Source: WJMB01 sp964581465 | GTDB lineage: Bacteria; RBG-13-66-14 | Direction: 5' to 3' | NCBI GenBank assembly: GCA_964581465.1 | Contig: CAZOOP010000007.1 | Location: forward strand, 1-64,000 | DNA: 64,000 nucleotides | Notes under the pieces: model-generated | Told to the model about the DNA's origin: nothing | Seen by the model: the letters and a program-made list of their open reading frames with translations, nothing else | Databases searched by the model: none | Translations under genes and position numbers: made by a program | In this document: positions 1 to 12,713 of the stretch, one piece after another | Position numbering within the stretch: position 1 is the stretch's first letter | Layout of the letters: the number at the start of each line of letters is the position of its first letter

Positions 1-802
1 CCGATATCTCGTACTGGATGGTCACGTCCGCCGTCTGCTCTTCGACGATGTCGGTCAGGACGATGGACGGGATGTCCGAGTTATCGACCTGAAAACTGGC
101 CGTGGCGTCGGCGGTGCCCGTATCGTTGTCGCTCGGGGTTATGCGAAACTGCACCTCGAAGAGGTCCAGCATATCCGTGTCATTCTTCGAGTTCCAGGTG
201 AGACTGCCCAGGTAGCCGCCGGGGCCGATATCCGTGGTCTGGCCGGTGACCGTGGCGGGCTGCCAACTGGCCCCGCCGTCGGGGCTGTACTCACAGGCAA
301 TACTAATATCATCGCCCTCGCGGTCCGATATCTCGTACTGGATGGTCACGTCCGCCGTCTGCTCTTCGACGATGTCGGTGAGCGTGATGGACGGGATGTC
401 GCTGTTATCGACCTGAAAACTGGCCGTGGCGTCGGCGGTGCCCGTGTCGTTATCGCTCGGGGTTATGCGGAACTGCACCTCGAAGAGGTCCAGCATATCG
501 GTGTCACTCTTCGAGTTCCAGGTCAGACTGCCCAGGTAGCCGCCCGGGCCGATGTCCGTGGTCTGGCCGGTGACCGTGGCGGGCTGCCAACTGGCCCCGC
601 CGTCGGGGCTGTACTCACAGGCAATACTAATATCATCGCCCTCGCGGTCCGATATCTCGTACTGGATGGTCACATCCGCCGTCTGCTCTTCGACGATGTC
701 GGTGAGCGTGATGGCGGGCGGCTCGTTGTTGTCCACGCGGAAGGCCCCTGCCGCAGTCATTAGCAACAGCAGCAACAGACTCACGGCTCTGCATTTCATC
801 AT
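1..802 (-). CDS. Secreted Ig-like repeat protein (3' part beyond left edge)
   Basis: Partial gene: it starts at ATG 802 and is still open at base 1 (at least 267 codons). A GAGGT ribosome site precedes the first of two adjacent ATGs. A short signal peptide (MMKCRAVSLLLLLLMTAAGA) runs directly into FRVDNNEPP, the linker that opens each Ig-like unit of the 2,397-aa protein encoded just upstream. At least two and a half units follow, with an exact 324-bp (108-codon) period: the same sequence recurs at 1, 325 and 649. No catalytic motif is visible. It is probably an exported, repetitive surface or adhesion protein; the function is inferred only from architecture. It lies about 150 bp downstream of its larger relative and may be a broken-off continuation of it. 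Confidence 0.8.
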   Translation of the reverse strand, partial: MMKCRAVSLLLLLLMTAAGAFRVDNNEPPAITLTDIVEEQTADVTIQYEISDREGDDISIACEYSPDGGASWQPATVTGQTTDIGPGGYLGSLTWNSKSDTDMLDLFEVQFRITPSDNDTGTADATASFQVDNSDIPSITLTDIVEEQTADVTIQYEISDREGDDISIACEYSPDGGASWQPATVTGQTTDIGPGGYLGSLTWNSKNDTDMLDLFEVQFRITPSDNDTGTADATASFQVDNSDIPSIVLTDIVEEQTADVTIQYEIS

Positions 803-952
803 CCAACCTCGCAGTTGATCAGGCTGTCGTAACGTGTCGGCGTCAAAGGACCCCGAGCCGGGGCCGGATGGACATCCCGCCGGTCGGCCGCCCGCGCGGC
901 GGAAACGATCGTCACGGGCTTTTGCACAAGATAGGGTTGTTCGGTTCAATGC
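803..952. other. Spacer between the two repeat genes
   Basis: This 150-bp stretch separates the stop of the large repeat protein from the start of the next. It holds the ribosome site of the downstream gene and GC-rich imperfect palindromes, but no clear terminator. The Ig-like array breaks exactly at a unit linker here. Confidence 0.5.
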
Positions 953-3900
953 TTACTGTACCGTGGCCGCCTCGCCGGTGTCGTTGTCGGCCGGGGTGAC
1001 GCGGAAGATCACCTCGGCGGCGTCCACGCCGTCCAGATCGGTCACCGAATCCCAGATAATCTCGCCGGTGTACTCGAGCGTGGAGAGGTCCTCCACCGGG
1101 TTGCGCACCGTGGCCGGGTTCCAGGTCGTTCCGCCGTCCAGGGAGAATTCGCAGGTGATCGAGAGCGGATCACCCTCGCGGTCGGTAAGGGTGTAGGGGA
1201 TGGAGATATCGCCGTAAACCTCGGGTTCGACGGAACCCAGCTCGGCCGCCGGCGGGTCGGAGTTGTCGACCTGGAAGGTCGCCGTGGCGTCGGGCTCGCC
1301 GGTGTCGTTGTCGCTGGGCGTGATCCGGAACTGGACCTCGAAGAGGTCGAGCATGTCGGTGTCGGATTTGGAGTTCCAGATCAGGCTGCCCGTGTAGGCC
1401 GCCGGCTCCAGACCCTCGGTCTGGCCGGTGACGGTCGCGGGCTCCCAGGTGGCTCCGGCGTCCCGGCTGAACTCGCAGTTGAGGCTTACGGGATCGCTCT
1501 CGCGGTCGGCGATGCTGTACTCGATGGTCACATCGGCCGTCTGCTCCTCGGTGATATCGACGAGGGAGATCGTCGGCGGGTCGGAGTTGTCGACCTGGAA
1601 GGTCGCCGTGGTGTCGGGCTCGCCGGTATCGTTATCCGATGGCGTCAGGCGGAACTGGACCTCGAAGAGATCGAGGTTGTCGGTATCGAGCTTGGAGTTC
1701 CAGGTCAGGGTGCCCGAGTAGACCGCCGGCTCCAGACCCTCGGTCCGGCCGGTGACGGTCGCGGGCTCCCAGGTCGCCCCGGCGTCCCGGCTGAACTCGC
1801 AGGCCAGGCTGACCGGATCGCCCTCGCGGTCGGAGATGGTATAGGCGATCGGCACGTCGACGGTCTGCTCGCCGTCCGGCGTTACCACGCTGACCGACGG
1901 CACATCGCTGTTGTCCACCTGGAAACTGCTAGTAACCGACGGCTCGCCGGTGTCGTTGTCAGAAGGCGTGATGCGGAACTGGACCTCGAAGAGGTCGAGC
2001 ATGTCGATATCGAGCTTGGAGTTCCAGGTGAGCTGGCCGTCGTAGGCCGACTCGGGGAGGGCCTCGGTCTGGCCGGTCACCGTCGCCGGCTCCCAGGTCG
2101 CCCCACCATCACGACTGTACTCACAAGCAATGCTAATATCATCGCCCTCGCGGTCGGAGATGGTATAGGCGATCGGCACATCAACGGTCTGCTCGCCCTC
2201 CGGGGTGACCAGGACGATGCTCGGAGCCTCGGAGTTGTCGACCTGGAAGGGCTCGGTCTGGTCCGCGGTGCCCTTGTCGTTGTCCGAGGGAATCAGGCGG
2301 AAGACCACGCTGGTGGAGTCCAGGCCGTCGATGTCGCTGACCGAGTTCCAGGTCAGGCTGGAGTTGTAGCCGCCGGGACCGATGTCGGTGGTCTGGCCGG
2401 TCACCGCGGCCGGATTCCAACTGACGCCGGAATCCGTCGAGTACTCGGGCTTGAGCGAGATCGGATCGCCCTCGCGGTCGCTGATCTCGTAGCCGATGAG
2501 CACGTCGCCGGACTGTTCCTCGTTTATCTCGGCCAGAACGATGGACGGGATGTCGCTGTTGTCCACCTGGAAACTTTTTGTACTGGCCGGCGAACCCGTA
2601 TCGTTATCCGAAGGTGTGATCCGGAACTGGACCTCGAAGAGGTCGAGCATGTCGATGTCGGTCTTCGAGTTCCAGACGATCGAACCCAGGTAGCCGCCCG
2701 GACCGATGTCGGCGGTCTGGCCGGTCACCGTCGCCGGCTCCCAGGTCGCCCCACCATCACGACTGTACTCACAAGCAATGCTAATATCATCGCCCTCGCG
2801 GTCGGAGATGGTATAGGCGATCGGCACATCAACGGTCTGCTCGCCGTCCGGGGTGACCACGGCGATGGTCGGAGCGTCGGAGTTGTCCAAGCGGAAGGGT
2901 CCGGTCACGCCGGGCTCGCCGGTGTCGTTGTCGGCCGGGGTCAGCCGGAAGAGGACCTCGGGCAGGTCGACCCGGTCGGTGTCGGCCTTGGAGTTCCAGT
3001 CCAAGCCGCCCGCGTAGCTCTCCGGTGTGATGCCGCCGGTGGAGCCGATGTCGGACTGCTGGCTGATCGTGGCCCGGTTCCAGGTCGCGCCGCCGTCGGC
3101 GGACCACTCCGGCGTCAGGGTCACCGGGTCGCCCTCGCGGTCGGAGATGGTGTAGCTGATGGAGACGTAATCGGTCTGCTCATCGGAGACCGGGGCCAGG
3201 GTGACGCTTGGGGCGTCGGAGTTGTCGACCTGGAAGCTATTTGTACTGGCCGGCGAACCTGTATCGTTATCTGACGGGGTGGTGCGGAATTGCACCTCGA
3301 AGAGGTCGAGCATGTCGATATCGAGCTTGGAGTTCCAGGTGAGCTGGCCGGCGTAGGCCGATTCGGGGATGGCCTCGGTCTGGCCGGTTACCGTAGCGGG
3401 CTGCCAGGTGGCGCCGTCGTCGGGGCTGTACTCACAAGCAATGCTAATATCATCGCCCTCGCGGTCGGAGATCGTGTAGGCGATGGTCACGTCTTCGACC
3501 TGCTCGCCCTCGGGGGTTACCACGGTGATGGAGGGCACGTCGGAGTTATCGACCTGGAAGGGACCGATCTCGTCGGCGTCGCCCTCATCGTTGTCGAAGG
3601 GCCGGATACGGAAGTGGGTCTGGAAGTTGTCGACCTGGTCCATGTCGAGGGCGGACTGCCAGGTCAGGCTGTTGTTGTAGAGGTCCGGGGCGATGGACTC
3701 GGTTGAGCCGAGCACCGTGGCCGGCTGCCAGGTGGTCCCGCCGTCGGCGGAGAACTCGGGAACGATGGAGAGGCGGTCGCCCTCGACGTCGGAGAGGGCG
3801 TACTGGATGGTCACGTCGCCGGATTGTTCCTCGGTGATCGCGGTGAGCTGCACCGACGGGGCCGAGGAGTTGTCGACGTGGAAGGGCGCGCATTGGCCGC

Positions 3901-6900
3901 TCTCGCCGGTGTCGTTATCGGCCGGGGTGATACGGAAGACCACGCCCTCGATGTCGCGGCCCTCGAGGTCACCGGCGGAGTTCCAGGTGAAGTAGCCCTC
4001 GTAGGGCGTGGGGCCGATCTCCGTCAGAGCGCCGGTTACCGTGGCCGGCTTGAAGCTGGTCCCGCCGTCGATGGAGTACTCCGGCGTCAGGGAGACGTAG
4101 TCGCCCTCGCGGTCGTTGACGTTGTAGACGACCTCGATGTCGCCGGACTGCTCGTCGGTGTAGTCGGCGACGTTGACGACGGGCACATGGTTGTTGTCGA
4201 GGTGGAAGGGCGGCGTGACGCCGGGCTCGCCCACGTCGTTGTCCTCGGGGGTGATGCGGAAGACGACCTGCTCGGAGTCCTCGCCGTCGACATCGGCGGT
4301 GCTCTCCCAGATCAGCTCGCCCATGTAGCTGGCCGTGGAGAGGCCCTTGGTGGTGGCCTGGCTCCAGGTGGTCCCGCCGTCGATGGAGTACTCGGGCAGG
4401 ATGGCGGTGATATCGCCCTCGTCGTCGGAGAGGTCGTAGGCGATGACCACGTCGCCGGCCTGCTCACCGCTGACGGCGGCCAGTTGGGCGGAGGGGATGG
4501 CGTTGTTGTCGAGGTGGAAGGGGCCGACGTCGTCGGGCTCGCCCACGTCGTTGTCCGCCGGGGTCAGCCGGAAGAGCACGTTCTCCAGGTCGGCGCCCAA
4601 CAGGTCGGTCTTGGAGTTCCAGACCAGTTGGCCGCTGTAGAGCTCCGGGGTCAGGTTGGCCGTCTGCCCGCTGACCGTGGCCGGCTGCCAGAAGCCGCCG
4701 CCGTCCTGGCTGAACTCCGGCGTCAGCGAGAGCGTGTCCCCCTCGACGTCGTCCAGGGTGTAGGCGAAGGCCAAGTCGCCGGTCTGCTCGCCCTCGAGCA
4801 GGGTGGTGATCCGCACCGTGGGCTCGAAGCTGTTGTCGACGTGCAGGGCGCCGATCTGCGCGCTCTCTCCCTCGTCGTTGTCGAAGGGGCGGATGCGGAA
4901 GAAGACGTCTTCCTGGTCGGTTCCGGCGGTGTCGGCGTCGGAGTTCCAGGTGATCACGCCGTCGTAGCCGCCGGGTCCGATGGCCTCGGTCTGGCCGCTG
5001 ACCGTGGCCGCCGACCAGTTGGCGCCGCCGTCGGCGGAATACTCGCAGACGATGGAGAGCGGATCGCCCTCGACATCGTTGAGGGTGTAGTCGATGGGCG
5101 CCGCGGCGGAGACCTCTTCGGTGATCTCGGCGATCATCACGCCGGGCGGCACGGAGTTGTCGACCCAGAAGGGTGCGGTGGCCGAGTTGTCGCCGACGTC
5201 GTTGTCGCTGACGGTGATACGGAAGACCAGGTCCTGCTCGTCGCGGCCCGGGAAGTCGGCCTCGGAGTTCCAGACGATCTGGTTGGCGTAGGCTTCCGGC
5301 CCCAGCCCTTCGGTCTGTCCGGTGACCGTGGCCGGCTGGAAGCTGGCCCCGCCGTCGTCGGAGAACTCGCAGGCGATGGCCAGGATGTCGTTCTCGCGGT
5401 CGTCGAGGGTGAAGGAGACCGGGATGTCGCCGGTAGACTCTTCGGTGATGTTGTCGACGACCAAGGTCGGGGTTTCGTTGTTGTCGAGGTGGAAGGCCAC
5501 CGTGGTCGCGGCGCTCTCGGAGAGGTCGTTGTCACGGGCGGTCAGGCGCAGCATGGCGCTCTCGGTGTCCAGCTCGTCGGAGTCGACCCGGGAGAGCCAG
5601 GTGACGGTGTGGCCCACGTCGGTGGAGGAGAAGCCGCGGACCAGGTTCTTCTCCACGGGCTCGACGGACTCCTTGGCCGTGGCCGGTGTCCAACTGGCCC
5701 CGCCGTCGATGGAGTACTCGAGCAGGATGTCGCAGGTGTCGTCCTCGGTGTCGTCGATGCTGAAGGTGAGCTGGACCTCGCCGGTGACCTCTTCGGTGAT
5801 GTCGGTGACCCGGGCGATGGGTGGCTCGTTGTTGTCGACGCGGAAGGGGACGGTGTCGTCCTCCTCGCCCTCGTCGCGGTCGCTGGGGATGATGCGGAAC
5901 TGTACCTCGGGGCGGTCGACGCTGGGCAGGTCGGCTCCGGAGAGCCAGACGAGCTGCCCGGTGGCCACCCAGTCGAAAGCGGCCATCTCCGTCATCCGGA
6001 TACCCGTGGTCTGACCCTCGACGGTGGCCTCGTACCAGTCCTTGCCGAAGTTGGGCGAGTAGAAGCAGGCCAGGGAGATCTCGTCGTCGCCGGTGTCGGC
6101 GACCTCGTAATTGATCTCGACGTCGGAGGTCTGCTCGCCGGTGATGTTCTCGACGAACATCGTCGGCGGCGGGTTGTTGTCGAGGACGAAGGGGGGGGCG
6201 GCGGTGCGCTGTCCCGGGTCGCGGTCCTCGGGGACGATGGCGAAGAGGCACTCCTCGATGTGGGCCTCTTCGAGATCGACCATGGAATCCCAGACGAGTT
6301 GATCGGCGTAGTGGTCCGGATCGATGTGGTGCAGGTTGCCCTCGACGCCCAGGGCCTCGTTCCAGGTGGTGCCGCCGTCGATGGAGTAGAAGCAGCTCAG
6401 CAGCAGGTCGTCGTCCTCGTCGTCCTCCAAGCGGTAGTTGATGTAGACGTCGCCGGACTGCTCGCCCTCCAGGGGCTCGAGGACCACGCGGGGCGGGTCG
6501 TTGTTGTCGAGGTGGATCAGGCCGCTCTCGATGCCCAGGCCCATGCCCGTCTTATCCTCGGGGATCAGCTTGACCTTGACCGCCGTCTCTTCGATATGGT
6601 CCATGTCGTCGCGGCTGTGCCAGACGACGCTGCCCCGGTAGTCGGAGACGCCCAGTCCGGTGGTCTTGCCCGAGGTCGAGGCGAAGTGCCAGGTGCCGCC
6701 GGAGTCCTCGGAATAGAGGACCTGGAGATCGATCAGGTCGTTCTGGCGATCGGATAGCTCGTAGCCGATGGTCACGTCGCCGGTCTGCTCGCCCTCGATG
6801 GGGTCCATGGTGATCTCGGGGACCTGACCGTGGCCGAAGAGGGTGACGTGGGAGGGGTTGTTGAGGAACATCGGCCAGGGGTTGGCGTCGGGATTGTAGC

Positions 6901-8146
6901 TGCCGGCGCCCATACCGACCGAGAAGACCGCCCCGGCGTTGGAGCCGCTGACGATGTCGGCGGAGCCGTCGCCGTCGAGGTCGCCCACGGCCGGCGTGCT
7001 GCGGATGGCCACGCCCCCCATTCCGGTGAAGGGGAAGCCGCTGAGCAGGCTGCCGGTGGAGGCGTTCCAGGCGTAGAGCAGGCCGTCCTCGGCGCCGTAG
7101 ATCACCGCCGGACCCGTGCCCAGGTCGGCGATGGCCACCGAGCCGTGAATCGAGGCCAGGCCGGCCTCGCCGGTGGGCTCCGGTGAGAGGGGATAACCGG
7201 CGACGGGGCGTCCGTCGGCCTCCAGGGCGTAGACCTTGCCGTCACCGGAGGCGATGAGCACCTCGACGGCGGAGTCGCCGTCGACGTCGGCCAGCGCCGG
7301 GGAGGAGTAGAAGATGTTGTAGCCCGTGGAGACCGGCCAGCCCGACATCAGCAGGCCGTTGGGCTTCCAGGCGTAGACCTTGAAGTCTTCGCTGCCGACG
7401 ACGATCTCGAGGAAGCCGTCGGTGTCGATATCGCCCAGGGCCGGCGAGCTCTTCACCGAGTAACCGGTGCTCTTGGGCATCTCCCAGCCGCCCAGCGGGG
7501 TGCCGTCGTGGTTGACGGCGTGGACGAAGCCGGAGTCGTCGCCGACGATGATTTCGAGGAAGCCGTCGTTGTCGATGTCCCCGGCCGCCGGGGAGCTCTC
7601 GCTGGGCGAGCCCAGATCGTAGGGGAAGCCGGGCAGATCGTAGCCCCGGTAGTCCAGGGCGTAGAGCTTGCCGTCGCCGGAGCTGATGATGATGTCGTCG
7701 ACGCCGTTGTCGTCGAGGTCGGCGATGATGGCCGAGGCGCGCACCGGCCCGCCGGTGTAGACGGGCCAGGAGCTCGACAGCAAACCGCCCGAAGAGCGGA
7801 AGACATAGATTCCGCCGTCGTCGGAGCCGACGATGACCTCGGGGGAGCGATCGCCGGTGACGTCGGCCACCGCGGGGGTCGAGAAGACCTCGGCGCCGGT
7901 GTCGTAGCTCCACCACTCCTGACCGTTGGAGTACAGGGCGTAAACCCGGCCGCCGCCGGAGCCGATGAAGATCTCATCGCGCCCGTCGCCGTTGGCGTCG
8001 ATCAGGCAGGGGCTGCTCTCCACGACGCGGGCGGCCTCCTCGTCGGCCGCCGTGTCGAAGCCCCAGTTGAGCGTCTGCGCTCCGGCGGTTCCGCAGATCA
8101 CCGCCAACAGGATCGTGATGATGACGCAGGTGTTGTATCTTTTCAC
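953..8146 (-). CDS. Giant secreted protein: FG-GAP-like beta-propeller plus 18 Ig-like repeats
   Basis: A 2,397-aa exported protein with a GTG start and an N-terminal signal peptide ending near TAGA-QT. Residues about 30-430 form eight FG-GAP/VCBS-like blades, each with a core such as SSPALGDIDTDGFLEIVVG; the D-x-D-x-D-G loops are typical calcium sites. From about residue 437 to the end there are 18 tandem units of roughly 108 aa with the pattern EEQ-GDV-Y-SD-EGD, EYS-DGG-TW, WNS-D, FR-P-DND-G, F-VDN. The protein ends at DTGEAATVQ, just before the next VDN linker would start. Such proteins are usually surface or secreted adhesion or scaffold proteins; no enzyme domain is visible. Several units share unusual AT-rich codons, suggesting recent exchange between units. 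Confidence 0.85.
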   Translation of the reverse strand: MKRYNTCVIITILLAVICGTAGAQTLNWGFDTAADEEAARVVESSPCLIDANGDGRDEIFIGSGGGRVYALYSNGQEWWSYDTGAEVFSTPAVADVTGDRSPEVIVGSDDGGIYVFRSSGGLLSSSWPVYTGGPVRASAIIADLDDNGVDDIIISSGDGKLYALDYRGYDLPGFPYDLGSPSESSPAAGDIDNDGFLEIIVGDDSGFVHAVNHDGTPLGGWEMPKSTGYSVKSSPALGDIDTDGFLEIVVGSEDFKVYAWKPNGLLMSGWPVSTGYNIFYSSPALADVDGDSAVEVLIASGDGKVYALEADGRPVAGYPLSPEPTGEAGLASIHGSVAIADLGTGPAVIYGAEDGLLYAWNASTGSLLSGFPFTGMGGVAIRSTPAVGDLDGDGSADIVSGSNAGAVFSVGMGAGSYNPDANPWPMFLNNPSHVTLFGHGQVPEITMDPIEGEQTGDVTIGYELSDRQNDLIDLQVLYSEDSGGTWHFASTSGKTTGLGVSDYRGSVVWHSRDDMDHIEETAVKVKLIPEDKTGMGLGIESGLIHLDNNDPPRVVLEPLEGEQSGDVYINYRLEDDEDDDLLLSCFYSIDGGTTWNEALGVEGNLHHIDPDHYADQLVWDSMVDLEEAHIEECLFAIVPEDRDPGQRTAAPPFVLDNNPPPTMFVENITGEQTSDVEINYEVADTGDDEISLACFYSPNFGKDWYEATVEGQTTGIRMTEMAAFDWVATGQLVWLSGADLPSVDRPEVQFRIIPSDRDEGEEDDTVPFRVDNNEPPIARVTDITEEVTGEVQLTFSIDDTEDDTCDILLEYSIDGGASWTPATAKESVEPVEKNLVRGFSSTDVGHTVTWLSRVDSDELDTESAMLRLTARDNDLSESAATTVAFHLDNNETPTLVVDNITEESTGDIPVSFTLDDRENDILAIACEFSDDGGASFQPATVTGQTEGLGPEAYANQIVWNSEADFPGRDEQDLVFRITVSDNDVGDNSATAPFWVDNSVPPGVMIAEITEEVSAAAPIDYTLNDVEGDPLSIVCEYSADGGANWSAATVSGQTEAIGPGGYDGVITWNSDADTAGTDQEDVFFRIRPFDNDEGESAQIGALHVDNSFEPTVRITTLLEGEQTGDLAFAYTLDDVEGDTLSLTPEFSQDGGGFWQPATVSGQTANLTPELYSGQLVWNSKTDLLGADLENVLFRLTPADNDVGEPDDVGPFHLDNNAIPSAQLAAVSGEQAGDVVIAYDLSDDEGDITAILPEYSIDGGTTWSQATTKGLSTASYMGELIWESTADVDGEDSEQVVFRITPEDNDVGEPGVTPPFHLDNNHVPVVNVADYTDEQSGDIEVVYNVNDREGDYVSLTPEYSIDGGTSFKPATVTGALTEIGPTPYEGYFTWNSAGDLEGRDIEGVVFRITPADNDTGESGQCAPFHVDNSSAPSVQLTAITEEQSGDVTIQYALSDVEGDRLSIVPEFSADGGTTWQPATVLGSTESIAPDLYNNSLTWQSALDMDQVDNFQTHFRIRPFDNDEGDADEIGPFQVDNSDVPSITVVTPEGEQVEDVTIAYTISDREGDDISIACEYSPDDGATWQPATVTGQTEAIPESAYAGQLTWNSKLDIDMLDLFEVQFRTTPSDNDTGSPASTNSFQVDNSDAPSVTLAPVSDEQTDYVSISYTISDREGDPVTLTPEWSADGGATWNRATISQQSDIGSTGGITPESYAGGLDWNSKADTDRVDLPEVLFRLTPADNDTGEPGVTGPFRLDNSDAPTIAVVTPDGEQTVDVPIAYTISDREGDDISIACEYSRDGGATWEPATVTGQTADIGPGGYLGSIVWNSKTDIDMLDLFEVQFRITPSDNDTGSPASTKSFQVDNSDIPSIVLAEINEEQSGDVLIGYEISDREGDPISLKPEYSTDSGVSWNPAAVTGQTTDIGPGGYNSSLTWNSVSDIDGLDSTSVVFRLIPSDNDKGTADQTEPFQVDNSEAPSIVLVTPEGEQTVDVPIAYTISDREGDDISIACEYSRDGGATWEPATVTGQTEALPESAYDGQLTWNSKLDIDMLDLFEVQFRITPSDNDTGEPSVTSSFQVDNSDVPSVSVVTPDGEQTVDVPIAYTISDREGDPVSLACEFSRDAGATWEPATVTGRTEGLEPAVYSGTLTWNSKLDTDNLDLFEVQFRLTPSDNDTGEPDTTATFQVDNSDPPTISLVDITEEQTADVTIEYSIADRESDPVSLNCEFSRDAGATWEPATVTGQTEGLEPAAYTGSLIWNSKSDTDMLDLFEVQFRITPSDNDTGEPDATATFQVDNSDPPAAELGSVEPEVYGDISIPYTLTDREGDPLSITCEFSLDGGTTWNPATVRNPVEDLSTLEYTGEIIWDSVTDLDGVDAAEVIFRVTPADNDTGEAATVQ

Positions 8147-8643
8147 TGGCTCGCCCTGGTGATTGGCGTCGACGGACGCCGTTTCCGTCCGACGCCGCTG
8201 GCTTCGACGGTCGAAAGAGGCCGGAGCCGCGACGGTCCGGACGGAGATATGTTTATGTAACTGCTTATAAAGTATTCGCTTAGAGCGGATTGGCGCCTGG
8301 AGAGGTTGGGTGGAGGGGGCCTATCTTCTTTCGAGCATTTAAGCTAACACAAGAAATCGTGGCAAGTCAAACTGGTAATCGAAAGGCCATCCCATCATAG
8401 ATGGCTGATAATCAAGCGCTTACACCGATTATAGCCCTTCCGGTGCACGTTGGGGATCGCGGCGGTGAAACCCGGGGCCGGTCCACGACGTTTATGCGGT
8501 GTGCAAGCCGCCGTCGTTAATGGTAGTATCGGGGTGTCGGTGTATCCAGCGGCGAGCCCGCCCCAACGATCATCATCTCCCACAGAAAACACCCCCGTGA
8601 GACCGGGCGGCGTCCCGGCTACTAGATGGAGAGCGGCGCATCC
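8147..8643. other. Divergent intergenic region between the giant repeat gene and secA
   Basis: About 500 bp with no convincing gene. It must carry promoters for both directions. TAGTAT near 8525 is a possible plus-strand -10, and an AT-rich patch near 8250-8275 could serve the minus strand. Neither has a good -35 partner, so no promoter is called. Confidence 0.4.
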
Positions 8644-12000
<3,357 letters not shown>

Positions 12001-12083
12001 CCCCTATTAAACAGCCCCGCCGGTTCGCTCCGCCGCCCGCAAACCCCTGGAGAGCAGACTCGACCGTCTGTTCACCCGATTGA

Positions 12084-12713
12084 ATGATTGAACGACCCCT
12101 GAACAGCATCGAGCAACCGCCTCCGGCGGTCGAGGTCGTCTTCAGCGTCGAGGGTGTACCCATCGGCAACGGTGACGCGCCGCTGACACTGGACATCCGT
12201 TCCGGTGAGATCGTCCCGTTGTCCCTCGACGCCGCCCGGCGTAGCGAGCTGCTGCGCCAACTCCTCTCCGGCTATCTGCCCCGGGGGCGGGCCGTGCTGA
12301 AGCAGGCCGACGGCGAGTCGCTGGCCTTCGACGGCGGCCGCCGACCCGGACCCGCCCTGGGCGTCTGGACCTCGACGCCGCCGCTGCTCGGGGCCGCCCC
12401 CGACGAACTCCTGCGCCTGGCCGCCCGCACGGCGGGCATTCGCGATCGGGCGCGACGCGCAGAGCTGCTGGAGCGCCTCGGGCTCGACGACTTCGACCAG
12501 CCCCTGGCCGGGGCCGACCAGCGCCGGCTCGTCCGCTGCGGCCTGGCCCTGGCCCTGATCGGCGCCCCCCGGCTGCTGATCGCCGACGACCCCCTGATCG
12601 GCCTGGACCCCGCTGCGGCTGTGGGCCTGATGAAGCTGCTGCCGCAACTGCTCGACGGCGCCGGCGTCCTCTACCTCGGCTCACCGCCCGGCCGACCCGG
12701 GACGGGAAATTGA
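12084..12713 (+). CDS. Degenerate ABC-transporter ATPase-like protein
   Basis: A 209-aa protein with ABC-ATPase layout but a lost P-loop. The usual GxxGxGKST position reads SLDAARRSELLRQLLSG, with no Gly-Lys-Ser/Thr. The signature helix is altered (LAGADQRRLVRCGLALALIGAPR). Walker B and the D-loop are well kept (LLIADDPLIGLDP). It should therefore bind nucleotide poorly or not at all. Its stop overlaps by one base the start of a multi-pass membrane protein (TGATG), the usual arrangement of an ABC ATPase and its permease. It follows secA by 83 bp with no obvious terminator. Substrate unknown; sequencing error is unlikely because the frame is intact. Confidence 0.65.
   Translation: MIERPLNSIEQPPPAVEVVFSVEGVPIGNGDAPLTLDIRSGEIVPLSLDAARRSELLRQLLSGYLPRGRAVLKQADGESLAFDGGRRPGPALGVWTSTPPLLGAAPDELLRLAARTAGIRDRARRAELLERLGLDDFDQPLAGADQRRLVRCGLALALIGAPRLLIADDPLIGLDPAAAVGLMKLLPQLLDGAGVLYLGSPPGRPGTGN

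Noticed and set aside
3824..6757. A 977-codon open frame on the plus strand
   Set aside because: It lies wholly antisense to the repeat protein gene, has Val/Asp/Gly-rich low-complexity content, and mirrors codon bias of GC-rich DNA. No ribosome site or family match.
1..8000. Periodic 324-bp repeats as a CRISPR or satellite array
   Set aside because: Units are in frame, encode conserved Ig-like folds and have no spacer structure.
8346..8366. ACAAGAAATCGTGGCAAG as a further half of the palindromic element
   Set aside because: Resembles the arm but has an insertion and no partner arm nearby; likely chance.
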